This document shows positions 34,724 through 43,263 of a stretch of DNA of 64,000 nt, in pieces; the stretch's first letter is position 1, and every line of letters starts with the position of its first letter. The position numbers were made by a program, and so were the translations under genes. Under the pieces are notes generated by a model. The model had not been told where the DNA came from and did not search any database. It worked only from the letters and a program-made list of their open reading frames with translations. This DNA is from an uncultured Paraglaciecola sp. (GTDB lineage Bacteria; Pseudomonadota; Gammaproteobacteria; Enterobacterales; Alteromonadaceae): contig NZ_CAKZKO010000205.1 in NCBI RefSeq assembly GCF_937123705.1, forward strand, positions 1 through 64,000. The letters are read 5' to 3'.

Positions 34724-36619
34724 ATGTGTGGAATTGCTGGAATTTTTCATTTAACGGATAACGCGCAGTTAGATCCTGCCATTATTGCCAACATGAATGA
34801 CAAACAGCTTCACCGTGGCCCCGATGCCGGTGATTACTTTTTCGATCCAGGTGTAGCCCTAGCTCACCGCCGTTTGTCGATCATCGATTTAGAAGGCAGC
34901 CCACAGCCCATGCTCAGTGCCGACGAACAGGCTTGCGTGGTATTCAACGGTGAAATTTACAATTTTAAAGAATTGCATCAAGAACTGAGCGACAAAGGCT
35001 ACAAATTTAATACCCATGGCGATACTGAAACCATCCTCAATGCTTGGCTAGAATGGGGTGAAGATTGTGTGCATAAACTGCGAGGCATGTTTGCCTTTGC
35101 TATCTGGGATCGTAAACAAGAATGTCTGTTTATTGCCCGTGATCGAATGGGTATAAAACCGTTTTTCTATTCGTTATTGCCTAATGGTGAGTTTCTATTT
35201 GGCTCCGAGCTTAAAGTGCTAAAACAGCATCCTATGTTCGATAAAACCCTACGCAACACCACCATTGAAGATTATTTTACTTTTGGCTATATCCCCGAGC
35301 CCCATACGGTTTACCAACATAGTTTTAAACTGGCTCCCGGCCATTGTATGTTATTGAAAAAAGGCGATAAAACCTTACCCGAACCACGGGAATACTGGGA
35401 TATTCCTACTCAATACGATCAAGAATTAACAGCAGAAGAAGTCCAAGCCGAACTAATAGAAAGACTTAAAGAAGCGGTAGATATCCGCATGGTTGCAGAT
35501 GTGCCATTAGGGGCATTTTTATCTGGTGGGGTCGATTCCAGCGGTATTGTGGCCTTAATGTCGCAATTGCAATCCGAGCCGGTTAATACCTGCGCCATTG
35601 GCTTTGATGTTAAACAATTTGATGAAACCGAATATGCCAAACAGGTGGCCAATCGCTACAAAACCAACCATAGAGAAGAAATAGTCGGCCAAGACGATTT
35701 TGAGTTAATCGACCAGCTTGCCAGCCTATATGACGAGCCCTATGCCGACAGTTCGGCTATGCCAACATTCCGCGTGTGTGAACTGGCCCGAAAACACGTT
35801 ACCGTGGCGCTATCCGGTGATGGCGGCGACGAACTCTTTGCCGGATATCGCCGTTATAAAATGCACGCCACTGAAGACAAAGTGCGCAACATGTTGCCCT
35901 ATAGCATACGCAAACCGATTTTCGGCCCATTAGGGCGGCTTTATCCTAAGCTCGATTGGGCGCCTAAATTTCTGCGGGCTAAAACCACCTTTCAATCCAT
36001 GGCGATGGACACAGTGCAAGGCTATTACAACTCTATTTCTCTGCTCCGTGAAGATGAACGTCGCAAGCTATTTTCCGATGAATACAATGCCAGTTTAGAG
36101 GGCTACAGCTCGCTAGAGGTATTTAGAAAGTACGGCGATAAGGTTAAACACCTCGACCCCATGAAAATTGCCCAATATATCGATATGAAAACCTATTTGG
36201 TGGGCGATATTCTAACTAAAGTGGACAGGGCCTCCATGGCCCATTCGCTAGAAGTGCGGGTGCCACTATTAGATCACAAATTTGTCGAATGGGCTTTTAA
36301 AACACCGTCCTCGCACAACTTATACGACGGCATTGGTAAATATTCCTTCAAACATTCCCTCGAATCACATTTACCCCACGATGTGCTCTATCGTAAAAAG
36401 ATGGGCTTTTCCGTCCCCCTAGCCAACTGGTTTAAAGGCCCATTGAAACAACGCTTATACGATAATTTATTGTCGGAGCAGATGACCTCATCGGGTTACT
36501 TCAACCAAAAACAACTAAAAAAGCTTATCGATGACCATGTATCAGGGATGCGCGATAACAGTGCGCCACTGTGGACCTTGATGATGTTCGAATCTTTTAT
36601 GCGCCAGCAATTAGCTTGA
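34724..36619 (+). CDS. XrtA-system amidotransferase (asparagine synthase-like, TIGR03108 type)
   Basis: A 631-residue enzyme. The N-terminal class II glutaminase has the essential Cys2 (MCGIAGIF), so glutamine can be the nitrogen donor; RGPDAGDYF and VVFNGEIYNF follow. The C-terminal synthetase domain has the PP-loop LSGGVDSS at about residue 265-272. It should amidate a carboxyl group, perhaps a uronic acid of the polymer (inference). It is eight bases before the next glycosyltransferase. It differs from the two other asparagine-synthase-like proteins in the window, which lack Cys2. Confidence 0.93.
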   Translation: MCGIAGIFHLTDNAQLDPAIIANMNDKQLHRGPDAGDYFFDPGVALAHRRLSIIDLEGSPQPMLSADEQACVVFNGEIYNFKELHQELSDKGYKFNTHGDTETILNAWLEWGEDCVHKLRGMFAFAIWDRKQECLFIARDRMGIKPFFYSLLPNGEFLFGSELKVLKQHPMFDKTLRNTTIEDYFTFGYIPEPHTVYQHSFKLAPGHCMLLKKGDKTLPEPREYWDIPTQYDQELTAEEVQAELIERLKEAVDIRMVADVPLGAFLSGGVDSSGIVALMSQLQSEPVNTCAIGFDVKQFDETEYAKQVANRYKTNHREEIVGQDDFELIDQLASLYDEPYADSSAMPTFRVCELARKHVTVALSGDGGDELFAGYRRYKMHATEDKVRNMLPYSIRKPIFGPLGRLYPKLDWAPKFLRAKTTFQSMAMDTVQGYYNSISLLREDERRKLFSDEYNASLEGYSSLEVFRKYGDKVKHLDPMKIAQYIDMKTYLVGDILTKVDRASMAHSLEVRVPLLDHKFVEWAFKTPSSHNLYDGIGKYSFKHSLESHLPHDVLYRKKMGFSVPLANWFKGPLKQRLYDNLLSEQMTSSGYFNQKQLKKLIDDHVSGMRDNSAPLWTLMMFESFMRQQLA

Positions 36620-36626
36620 GGCTCAG

Positions 36627-37838
36627 ATGAAGATACTGCACGTACTCGACCATTCTATTCCACTGCATAGCGGCTATACCTTTCGTACCCGCTCTATTCT
36701 CAAGCAACAACACCAGTTGGGCTGGGAAACTTGCCATGTTACCAGCCCTAAACAGGGCCATTTTGACAGCCCAATTGAAGAAATCGACGGTCTCACTTTT
36801 TATCGCACGCCTGTGCCTACGGGTTTATTAACCAAAATGCCCGGCGTCAATCAAATGGCCTTGGTCAACCCGCTACGCGACCGCATCTTAGACGCCATCG
36901 AAATTGAAAAACCGGATGTTATTCATGCTCATTCACCAGCATTAAATGGATTAGCCGCCCTTAAAGCCGCCAAAATCACCGGCTTGCCTGTGGTATACGA
37001 AATCCGCGCCTTTTGGGAAGATGCAGCTGTAGATCACGGCACCTGCAAAGAAGGTGATATACGCTACCGCCTGACCCGTAAAATGGAAAACTTCGTGGTC
37101 AAACGGGCCAATGCCGTTACCACTATCTGCGAAGGACTACGTTCAGATTTAGTGTGTCGCGGCGTGCCAGCCAGTAAAATCACCGTTATCCCTAATGCGG
37201 TTAATATTGAACAATTTAACCTTATCCAACAAAAAGATGCCGAACTTGCCGAAAAACTCGCTTTACAAGATAAAGTAGTCGTCGGTTTCCTAGGCTCATT
37301 TTATGGCTACGAAGGGCTAGAGCAAACCGTAGCCGCCATGCCGAAAATTATTAAAGCCATACCTAACGCTGTATTTTTATTGGTCGGCGGCGGCCCACAA
37401 CAGCAAAACCTTAAACAACAAATTGCCCAGCTCGGCTTGCAAGATAAAGTCATCATGCCCGGCCGCGTCCCTCATGCCGAAGTATCGGGCTATTACAGCC
37501 TAGTGGATTTACTCATCTACCCACGCAAGCCCATGCGCCTCACCGAATTGGTTACCCCATTGAAACCTTTAGAAGCCATGGCACAAGGTAAGTTAGTGCT
37601 CGCTTCAGATGTAGGCGGTCATAAAGAGCTTATCCAAGATAACAAAAACGGCTGGCTATTTGAAAGCGGCAACGTACAAGCCTTAGCCGACAAAGCCATT
37701 GAAATATTAGCCAACCCCCAAGACTGGCCCACTGTGATAGAAAATGGTCGTCACTATGTGGAGCAAGAAAGAAATTGGCAAAATTCAGTCGCGAACTATA
37801 AGCATGTTTACCCTAGGTTGATTGGAGATAAGGCGTAA
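36627..37838 (+). CDS. XrtA-system glycosyltransferase (TIGR04063 type, GT4)
   Basis: A 403-residue GT4 enzyme. The N-terminal ILHVLDHSIPLHSGYTFRTRSIL is characteristic of the exosortase-A subfamily; IRAFWEDAAVDHGT, GFLGSFYGYEGLEQTV and TPLKPLEAMAQGKLV are conserved blocks. It closes the first plus-strand XrtA segment and is followed by repeat arrays. Confidence 0.92.
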   Translation: MKILHVLDHSIPLHSGYTFRTRSILKQQHQLGWETCHVTSPKQGHFDSPIEEIDGLTFYRTPVPTGLLTKMPGVNQMALVNPLRDRILDAIEIEKPDVIHAHSPALNGLAALKAAKITGLPVVYEIRAFWEDAAVDHGTCKEGDIRYRLTRKMENFVVKRANAVTTICEGLRSDLVCRGVPASKITVIPNAVNIEQFNLIQQKDAELAEKLALQDKVVVGFLGSFYGYEGLEQTVAAMPKIIKAIPNAVFLLVGGGPQQQNLKQQIAQLGLQDKVIMPGRVPHAEVSGYYSLVDLLIYPRKPMRLTELVTPLKPLEAMAQGKLVLASDVGGHKELIQDNKNGWLFESGNVQALADKAIEILANPQDWPTVIENGRHYVEQERNWQNSVANYKHVYPRLIGDKA

Positions 37839-38215
37839 ACATTCTAGTCGTCATGCCGGTGGTATTTTCTTTTAGCTCACGACTAGTGAATAGAGACACT
37901 GGGTTCCCGATAAAAACATTCGGGAACGACGGAAAGGAAGACCTCGGGGATGACAGAAGGGAAGCACTCGGTAAAGACAATATTAAGTCGTCCTCGCGCA
38001 TGCGTGGATGGCAATAATAAGTATTGTCATACCGGCAGTCTTTTAAGCCGGTATCCAGTGCCTTTGATGTTGAAGGTGAAAAGGAACTATGTTCCCGATA
38101 AAAACATTCGGAAACGACAGGATAAAGACAATGGATCCCCGATAAAAAGATTTCGGGGATGACTGGTTACGTCGTCCTCGCGTATGCGGGGACCCAGTGC
38201 CTTTAGTGTCAAAGT
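37839..38215. repeat. Mixed hairpin-repeat array upstream of the GIY-YIG gene
   Basis: Contains two GTTCCCGATAAAAACATTCGG-type hairpins (about 37901 and 38090), one ATCCCCGATAAAAAGATTTCGGGGAT hairpin (about 38134), one ATACCGGCAGTCTTTTAAGCCGGTAT hairpin (38026 onward) and CGTCGTCCTCGCGCATGCG units (about 37988 and 38170). The last unit ends about 30 bases before the GIY-YIG start codon. The region is otherwise empty. Confidence 0.9.
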
Positions 38216-38240
38216 AGAACAAAAACACAGGTAACTTTTT

Positions 38241-38528
38241 ATGAGATCACCTGCAGTTTACATTCTGGCGAGCAAAAGGAACGGTACCTTGTATATTGGG
38301 GTAACCAATGATCTAATTAAAAGGGTGTGGGAACACAAAAATGATGCAGTTGAAGGGTTCAGCAGAAAATATAAGGTTCATTTATTAGTTCATTTCGAGC
38401 AATTTGAAGATATATATCAAGCCATTAGCCGCGAAAAACAGCTTAAAAAATGGAACCGAGATTGGAAAGTAGCATTAATAGAAAAGCAAAACCCATACTG
38501 GCATGATTTGTACGATGAGATTATTTGA
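38241..38528 (+). CDS. Small GIY-YIG nuclease-fold protein
   Basis: A 95-residue single-domain GIY-YIG protein. The motif reads VYIL (residues 6-9) ... LYIG (17-20), with Arg28 and the C-terminal catalytic-type Glu65 (ISREKQLKKW). Relatives are annotated as UvrC-like endonucleases, but their biological role is mostly unknown. It is enclosed on both sides by hundreds of bases of hairpin repeats in the middle of a polysaccharide operon, which suggests a link with the repeats rather than with the polymer (inference). AGGTAAC serves as a weak ribosome site. Confidence 0.88.
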   Translation: MRSPAVYILASKRNGTLYIGVTNDLIKRVWEHKNDAVEGFSRKYKVHLLVHFEQFEDIYQAISREKQLKKWNRDWKVALIEKQNPYWHDLYDEII

Positions 38529-39400
38529 TTGGTAAAGACACTAGGTTCCCAATAAAAGCACTCGGGAACGACAGCTATTGCGTCGTCCTCGCGAATACGG
38601 GGACCCAGCGCCTTTGATGTTGAGGGTGAAAGAGGCACTAGGTTCCCGATAAAAGCATTCGGGAACGACAGTTATTGCGTCGTCCTCGCGAATGCGGGGA
38701 TGGCAAGAATAAGTACTGTCATACCGGCAGTCTTTTAAGCCGGTATCCAGTGCCTTTGATGTTGAGGGTGAAAAGGCACTAGGTTCCCGATAAAAGCATT
38801 CGGGAACGACAGCTATTGCGTCGTCCTCGCGCATGCGGGGATGGCAAGAATAAGTATTGTCATACCGGCAGTCTTTTAAGCCGGTATCCAGTGCCTTTGA
38901 TGTTGAAGGTGAAAAGGAACTAGGTTCCCGATAAAAACATTCGGGAACGACAGTTATTGCGTCGTCCTCGCGAATGCGGGGGCCCAGCGCCTTTGATGTT
39001 GAAGGTGAAAAAGGCGCTAGGTTCCCGATAGAAGCATTCGGGAACGACGGAAGGGAAACATTCGGGAATGACGGAAGTGAAACATTTCTGGAGTGACGGG
39101 CTAAAGACACTGGTTCCCCGATCAAAAGATCTCGGGGATGACATTGGGTGGCACCTCGGGGATGACATTGGGTGGCACCTCGGGGATGAAGGTGGATGGC
39201 ACCTCGGAAATGACGGTAATGGAACATATTGAGAATGATAATAATCTCGTCGTCCTCGCGCATGCGGGGACCCAGCGACTGTGCTGAAGGTAAATAAAGG
39301 CGCTAGGTTCCCGATAACAACATTCGGGAACGACAGGATTATGTCGTCCTCACGCATTCAAGAACGACAAAAGTGCAGAACACCTTAAATTGATGGATAA
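38529..39400. repeat. Large modular hairpin-repeat array downstream of the GIY-YIG gene
   Basis: AGGTTCCCGATAAAAG (allowing one change) recurs at 38543, 38640, 38781, 38922, 39019 and 39305. Spacings are 97, 141, 141 and 97 bases, then one larger step. The 141-base unit differs from the 97-base unit by about 44 bases carrying the ATACCGGCAG...AAGCCGGTAT hairpin (38718-38750, 38859-38891). Each unit also has a CGTCGTCCTCGCG-ATGCGGGGA block and GCCTTTGATGTTGAAGGTGAAAA. Between 39120 and 39200 a 23-base CACCTCGGGGATGACATTGGGTGG-like motif is repeated in tandem. No believable gene lies inside; long minus-strand frames there simply translate the repeats. Confidence 0.92.
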
Positions 39401-39412
39401 GAAGGAACATAA

Positions 39413-40510
39413 GTGAGTAATTTTCTTAATAATTTAAATGTGGCGTTAGTGGGGCCTATTCCGCCTCCTGCTGGGGGGATGGCTAATCAGACCCGAAAGC
39501 TACGTCAGTTTTTACAACAAGAAAATTGCACTTGTCAGATGGTTGCTACCAATGCGCCTTATCGTCCTGCTTGGGCTGAAAAACTTCCCGGGGTTCGTGC
39601 CATTTTTCGGCTGTTTCCTTACTTGTTTGCCCTGCATCGTGCCTGTAAAAGTGCCGATATCATGCACATTATGGCCAATTCTGGTTGGTCTTGGCATTTG
39701 TTTGCGGCACCGGCCATTTTGATTGCCCGTTGGAATAAAGTACCTGTTATGGTTAATTATCGCGGTGGCTATGCCGAGGCGTTTTTCCAGCAATCTTGGT
39801 TTTGGGTCAATAAAACCTTGAGCAAGGCCCAAGGCGTGATTGTTCCCTCCCCATTCTTACAAGATGTATTCGCTAAGTGGCAGGTTGACGCTGGGGTGGT
39901 GCCTAATGTTTTAGACACGCAATTATTTTGTTTTCAGCCCAAAAGCAAAATATCCGACACACCGCATATTATGGTGGCGCGCAATTTAGAAGAAATCTAC
40001 GATGTGCCCACCGCCATCCATGCCTTTGCAATTATTTTGCAGCAGTTCCCCGATGCGCAATTATCAATAGCCGGCAGTGGCCCCGAGTTAGATAAATTGC
40101 AACAATTAACACAGCAATTAGGCCTAACCGAAAAAGTGACCTTTACCGGCCGTTTAACGGTTGAGGAAATGGCCAAGTTATATCATTCGGCCGATTTGAG
40201 CATTAATCCTAGCGTGGTGGATAACACCCCTAATTCGGTGATCGAATCTTTAGCTTGCGGCACGCCAGTAGTGACCACCAATGTGGGCGGCATTCCTAAA
40301 TTAGTCAGCGACCAGCACGATGCCTTGCTAATCGACCCCGCTCAGCCGCAAATAATGGCAGATGCCGCGATTAAAATATTGTCAGACAATGACTTACGCC
40401 AACGCTTGATAGATAATGGACAACAAACCACCGAAAAATTTCATTGGCAAAATGTTAAACAACTATTAAGCCAGTATTATCAAGCCGCGATAAATGGGGA
40501 TGGTAAATAA
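39413..40510 (+). CDS. Glycosyltransferase family 4 protein
   Basis: A 365-residue GT-B enzyme. The glycine-rich N-terminal loop VGPIPPPAGGMANQTRKL, the central VMVNYRGGYAEAFF block and the donor-binding NPSVVDNTPNSVIESLACGTPVV region are typical of GT4. It probably adds a sugar to the exopolysaccharide unit. GTG 39413 has a GAAGGA ribosome site. It overlaps the PaaK-like gene if that starts at 40494. Confidence 0.88.
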   Translation: MSNFLNNLNVALVGPIPPPAGGMANQTRKLRQFLQQENCTCQMVATNAPYRPAWAEKLPGVRAIFRLFPYLFALHRACKSADIMHIMANSGWSWHLFAAPAILIARWNKVPVMVNYRGGYAEAFFQQSWFWVNKTLSKAQGVIVPSPFLQDVFAKWQVDAGVVPNVLDTQLFCFQPKSKISDTPHIMVARNLEEIYDVPTAIHAFAIILQQFPDAQLSIAGSGPELDKLQQLTQQLGLTEKVTFTGRLTVEEMAKLYHSADLSINPSVVDNTPNSVIESLACGTPVVTTNVGGIPKLVSDQHDALLIDPAQPQIMADAAIKILSDNDLRQRLIDNGQQTTEKFHWQNVKQLLSQYYQAAINGDGK

Positions 40511-41882
40511 TTACATGTTGAACCGAATCTATACCCAGTTTGTTGCCGGCCTGTTGTTTCCACTACATGAAATATTAAAGAAACACCAAACACGGGCAAT
40601 CAAAATCGGATTGGAGAAATCCCAATGGCTAAGTCGCGAGCAAATATTGGCCGAGCAAGCCAAACAACTCCAACGCTTTATTCAGCAGACTTATAGCAAT
40701 GTCCCATACTACCAAAGTCTCCTCGACCAGCACGGCATTGACCCCAAACAGATTAACAGCACACAAGATTTAGCCACTATTCCTTTGCTAGGCAAAGCAG
40801 AAATTAAACAACATTTTGAGCAACTTAAATCTAAAAATGCCGGACCTGTTAGTCAATTCAATACCGGTGGCTCTAGCGGTACACCGCTAATTTTCTTGCT
40901 TGGCAACGAAAGAGTCAGCCACGATGTCGCCGAAAAATGGCGCGCTACCCGCTGGTGGGATGTGGATATTGGCGACAAAGAAATCGTCGCTTGGGGCTCA
41001 CCTATCGAGCTTAACTCCCAAGATAAAATCAAACTGATACGCGACAAATTATTCCGCTCGCTTTTGATCCCCGCCTTTGATTTGAATGATGAAAAAATTG
41101 CTGGCTTTATCGCGCAAATTCGCCAATTCAAACCGGCCATGTTATTTGGCTACCCCTCGGTTTACGAACTGATCGCCAAATACGCCAAGCAACATCAAAT
41201 ACAAATGGATGATCTGGGCATCAAAGTTGTATTTGTCACCTCCGAACGACTGTATCCCCATCAACGGGAGATAATCGAACAAACCTTTGGCTGCCAAGTG
41301 GCCAATGGCTATGGTGGCCGTGATGCCGGCTTTATTGCCCACCAATGCCCCGCAGGCGGCATGCATATTTCGGCCGAAGACATAGTAGTAGAAATCATCG
41401 ATCCTAAGGGAAACCCGTTACCTATAGGCCAGTCTGGCGAGATTGTAGTCACTCACTTAGCCACCAGCGATTTTCCCTTTATTCGTTATCGCACCGGCGA
41501 TATTGGCACGTTATCTGACAAAACCTGCGCCTGCGGCCGTGGTTTACCATTGCTTGAAGAAATTCAGGGGCGCACCACCGACTTTATTGTGGCTGCCGAT
41601 GGCACCATGATGCACGGCTTGGCACTTATTTATGTGCTGCGGGAAATCAATCAGGTGGGTGAATTTAAAATCGTGCAACAAAGCTTGCAGCAAACCGATG
41701 TGCAAGTAGTACCTAATAGCCAATTTGATGATAATGTAAAACAACAAATTATCGAGGGCTTTAAGGCCAGACTAGGCCAAGACGTTACCATCAATGTTGA
41801 AATCGTAGAGCAAATAAAAGCCGAAAAATCCGGTAAGTTTCGCTATGTAATTAGTCATGTTACAACAGGTAAAAAATCATGA
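40494..41882 (+). CDS. PaaK-like adenylate-forming protein (phenylacetate-CoA ligase family)
   Basis: A 462-residue protein of the CapK/PaaK group common in polysaccharide loci. Motifs: FNTGGSSGTPL (phosphate-binding loop), FGYPSVYELIAKYA, TSERLYP, GYGGRDAGFIAHQC and the C-terminal FIRYRTGDIG with a CACGRG cysteine motif. It may activate a carboxylic acid to decorate the polymer; the substrate is unknown. The start is uncertain: ATG 40494 overlaps the previous gene by 17 bases, and ATG 40515 is an alternative. Its stop overlaps the next microprotein start by ATGA. Confidence 0.85.
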   Translation: MGMVNNYMLNRIYTQFVAGLLFPLHEILKKHQTRAIKIGLEKSQWLSREQILAEQAKQLQRFIQQTYSNVPYYQSLLDQHGIDPKQINSTQDLATIPLLGKAEIKQHFEQLKSKNAGPVSQFNTGGSSGTPLIFLLGNERVSHDVAEKWRATRWWDVDIGDKEIVAWGSPIELNSQDKIKLIRDKLFRSLLIPAFDLNDEKIAGFIAQIRQFKPAMLFGYPSVYELIAKYAKQHQIQMDDLGIKVVFVTSERLYPHQREIIEQTFGCQVANGYGGRDAGFIAHQCPAGGMHISAEDIVVEIIDPKGNPLPIGQSGEIVVTHLATSDFPFIRYRTGDIGTLSDKTCACGRGLPLLEEIQGRTTDFIVAADGTMMHGLALIYVLREINQVGEFKIVQQSLQQTDVQVVPNSQFDDNVKQQIIEGFKARLGQDVTINVEIVEQIKAEKSGKFRYVISHVTTGKKS

Positions 41883-41962
41883 TAGACAGTCTTTATTTGG
41901 GGGCAGACATTATCGCGTTCTGTTATTTAATGTATTGGTCAAGTAAACAGGATGAAAGTTAA
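41879..41962 (+). CDS. 27-residue putative membrane microprotein
   Basis: ATG 41879 overlaps the stop of the PaaK-like gene (ATGA). The frame runs 27 codons to TAA 41960-41962, and the O-ligase gene starts two bases later. The product has an acidic N-terminus (MIDSLYLGAD), a hydrophobic stretch with aromatic residues (IIAFCYLMYW) and a polar, acidic tail (SSKQDES). Coupling on both sides argues that the frame is translated, if only to carry ribosomes from one gene to the next. No family was recognised. Confidence 0.55.
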   Translation: MIDSLYLGADIIAFCYLMYWSSKQDES

Positions 41963-41964
41963 CC

Positions 41965-43263
41965 ATGAGGGACATTGCTTTAGTAATGCTACTTTTTGTA
42001 GCCATATACTACTCTTTTAAACGCCCATATTTAGGTGTTTGTGCTTGGGTTTGGATTGCATTAACCGCGCCGGCAAATTGGGCTTATGGGTTTTCTCAAG
42101 ATTTTCGCTTAAATCTAACCATTGTTATTGTTACTTTCTTTTCTTACTTATTCGTCACTAAAAACAAGCATTTCAATATAAGTGGTTTAGGGGGCTGGAT
42201 ACTATTTTTTGGATTCTGGACTTTTTTATCATCTGTACTCCATGTTCGAAGTATTCCTGATGATGTCTGGTTTCGCTTCACTGAATTTATGAAAGTACTA
42301 ATGTTATTTATGTTTGCAGTGCTTATATTACGCACACGGTTACATATAGAAACGTTTATTTGGGCAATTGTTCTTTCTATCTCAAGCTATGCTGGTATGG
42401 AAGCTGTAAAATTTATTCTGTCAGGTGGTGGCCATAGAATTGTGGGAGTAGCTGGGCAAATAGCTGATAGAAACGATTTAGCTGTGGCCATTAATATGTG
42501 TATTCCTCTTATTGTTTATCTAATGCAAACCTGTAAAGACAAGCGACTAAAAGTTGGTTTGTGGGCACTATTGGCCCTTAACATTATTTCTATTGTAGGA
42601 ACGTTTTCTCGCGGAGGATTTATTGGGCTGGCTATATTGTCTTTCGCTTTTTGGTGGAAGTCTAAACATAAATTTGCTCTGGCGATTTTGGCTGCTGTTA
42701 TGTTACCCCTTATGTATGCTGTTGCTCCTGCAGACTGGAAAGAACGGCAAAATACTGTTTCAACCGCAGCAACCGAAGACGGTTCTTTTATTGGGCGTTT
42801 ATGGGCGTGGAAAATATCGACACTTATTGCAATTGATAATCCAGTAACAGGTGGTGGCTTTAAGGCAGTAACCGACCCCCTCCTTTGGCACAGATATCGT
42901 GCTAAAACTCCTGATTTTACCTTCTTAGAAACACCAACGATTCCACCCACACTCCTACCTAAGGCCGCCCACAATATATATATGCAAGTTTTGGGAGATC
43001 ATGGGTTTGTTGGCCTTGGAATATTTTTGGTTATTCTACTTAAAACCCTAAGGATGAATAATAGAAACAGAAAACTAGCGATTGCGAACAATTCGAAATG
43101 GTGCGATCAACTCTGCTTGGCCATAACACTCTCATTAGTTGGCTTTTGTATCACTGGAGCGAATGTAAGTCGTGCCTATTTTGATTTGCTTTACGCCATT
43201 ATCGCAATTGTTGTGGTGATAAATAGCAACAACCTTTCATCCAATTTGAAGTCGCATGAGTAG
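41965..43263 (+). CDS. XrtA-associated putative O-glycosylation ligase (TIGR03097, Wzy/WaaL-like)
   Basis: A 432-residue polytopic membrane protein with about ten hydrophobic segments. The N-terminal MRDIALVMLLFVAIYYSFKR and the WIALTAPANWAYGF block fit the exosortase-A ligase subfamily. The O-antigen-ligase core has TFSRGGFIGL and the periplasmic loop with KAAHNIYMQVLGDHGFVGLG, including the conserved His. It should polymerise the repeat units or ligate glycan to an acceptor. It overlaps the flippase gene by eight bases. Confidence 0.9.
   Translation: MRDIALVMLLFVAIYYSFKRPYLGVCAWVWIALTAPANWAYGFSQDFRLNLTIVIVTFFSYLFVTKNKHFNISGLGGWILFFGFWTFLSSVLHVRSIPDDVWFRFTEFMKVLMLFMFAVLILRTRLHIETFIWAIVLSISSYAGMEAVKFILSGGGHRIVGVAGQIADRNDLAVAINMCIPLIVYLMQTCKDKRLKVGLWALLALNIISIVGTFSRGGFIGLAILSFAFWWKSKHKFALAILAAVMLPLMYAVAPADWKERQNTVSTAATEDGSFIGRLWAWKISTLIAIDNPVTGGGFKAVTDPLLWHRYRAKTPDFTFLETPTIPPTLLPKAAHNIYMQVLGDHGFVGLGIFLVILLKTLRMNNRNRKLAIANNSKWCDQLCLAITLSLVGFCITGANVSRAYFDLLYAIIAIVVVINSNNLSSNLKSHE

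Noticed and set aside
34576..34761. Short open frame overlapping the amidotransferase start
   Set aside because: It is in another frame, made of repeat sequence and the first codons of the real gene.
38541..39263. A 240-residue minus-strand open frame and an overlapping 145-residue one (38920-39357)
   Set aside because: They translate the hairpin array; the peptides are themselves internally repeated, with no domain or ribosome site. Open frames arise because the repeat lengths and composition happen to avoid stops.
34230..39400. CRISPR array
   Set aside because: Repeats are long, imperfect, palindromic and back to back. There are no unique spacers of constant length and no cas genes.
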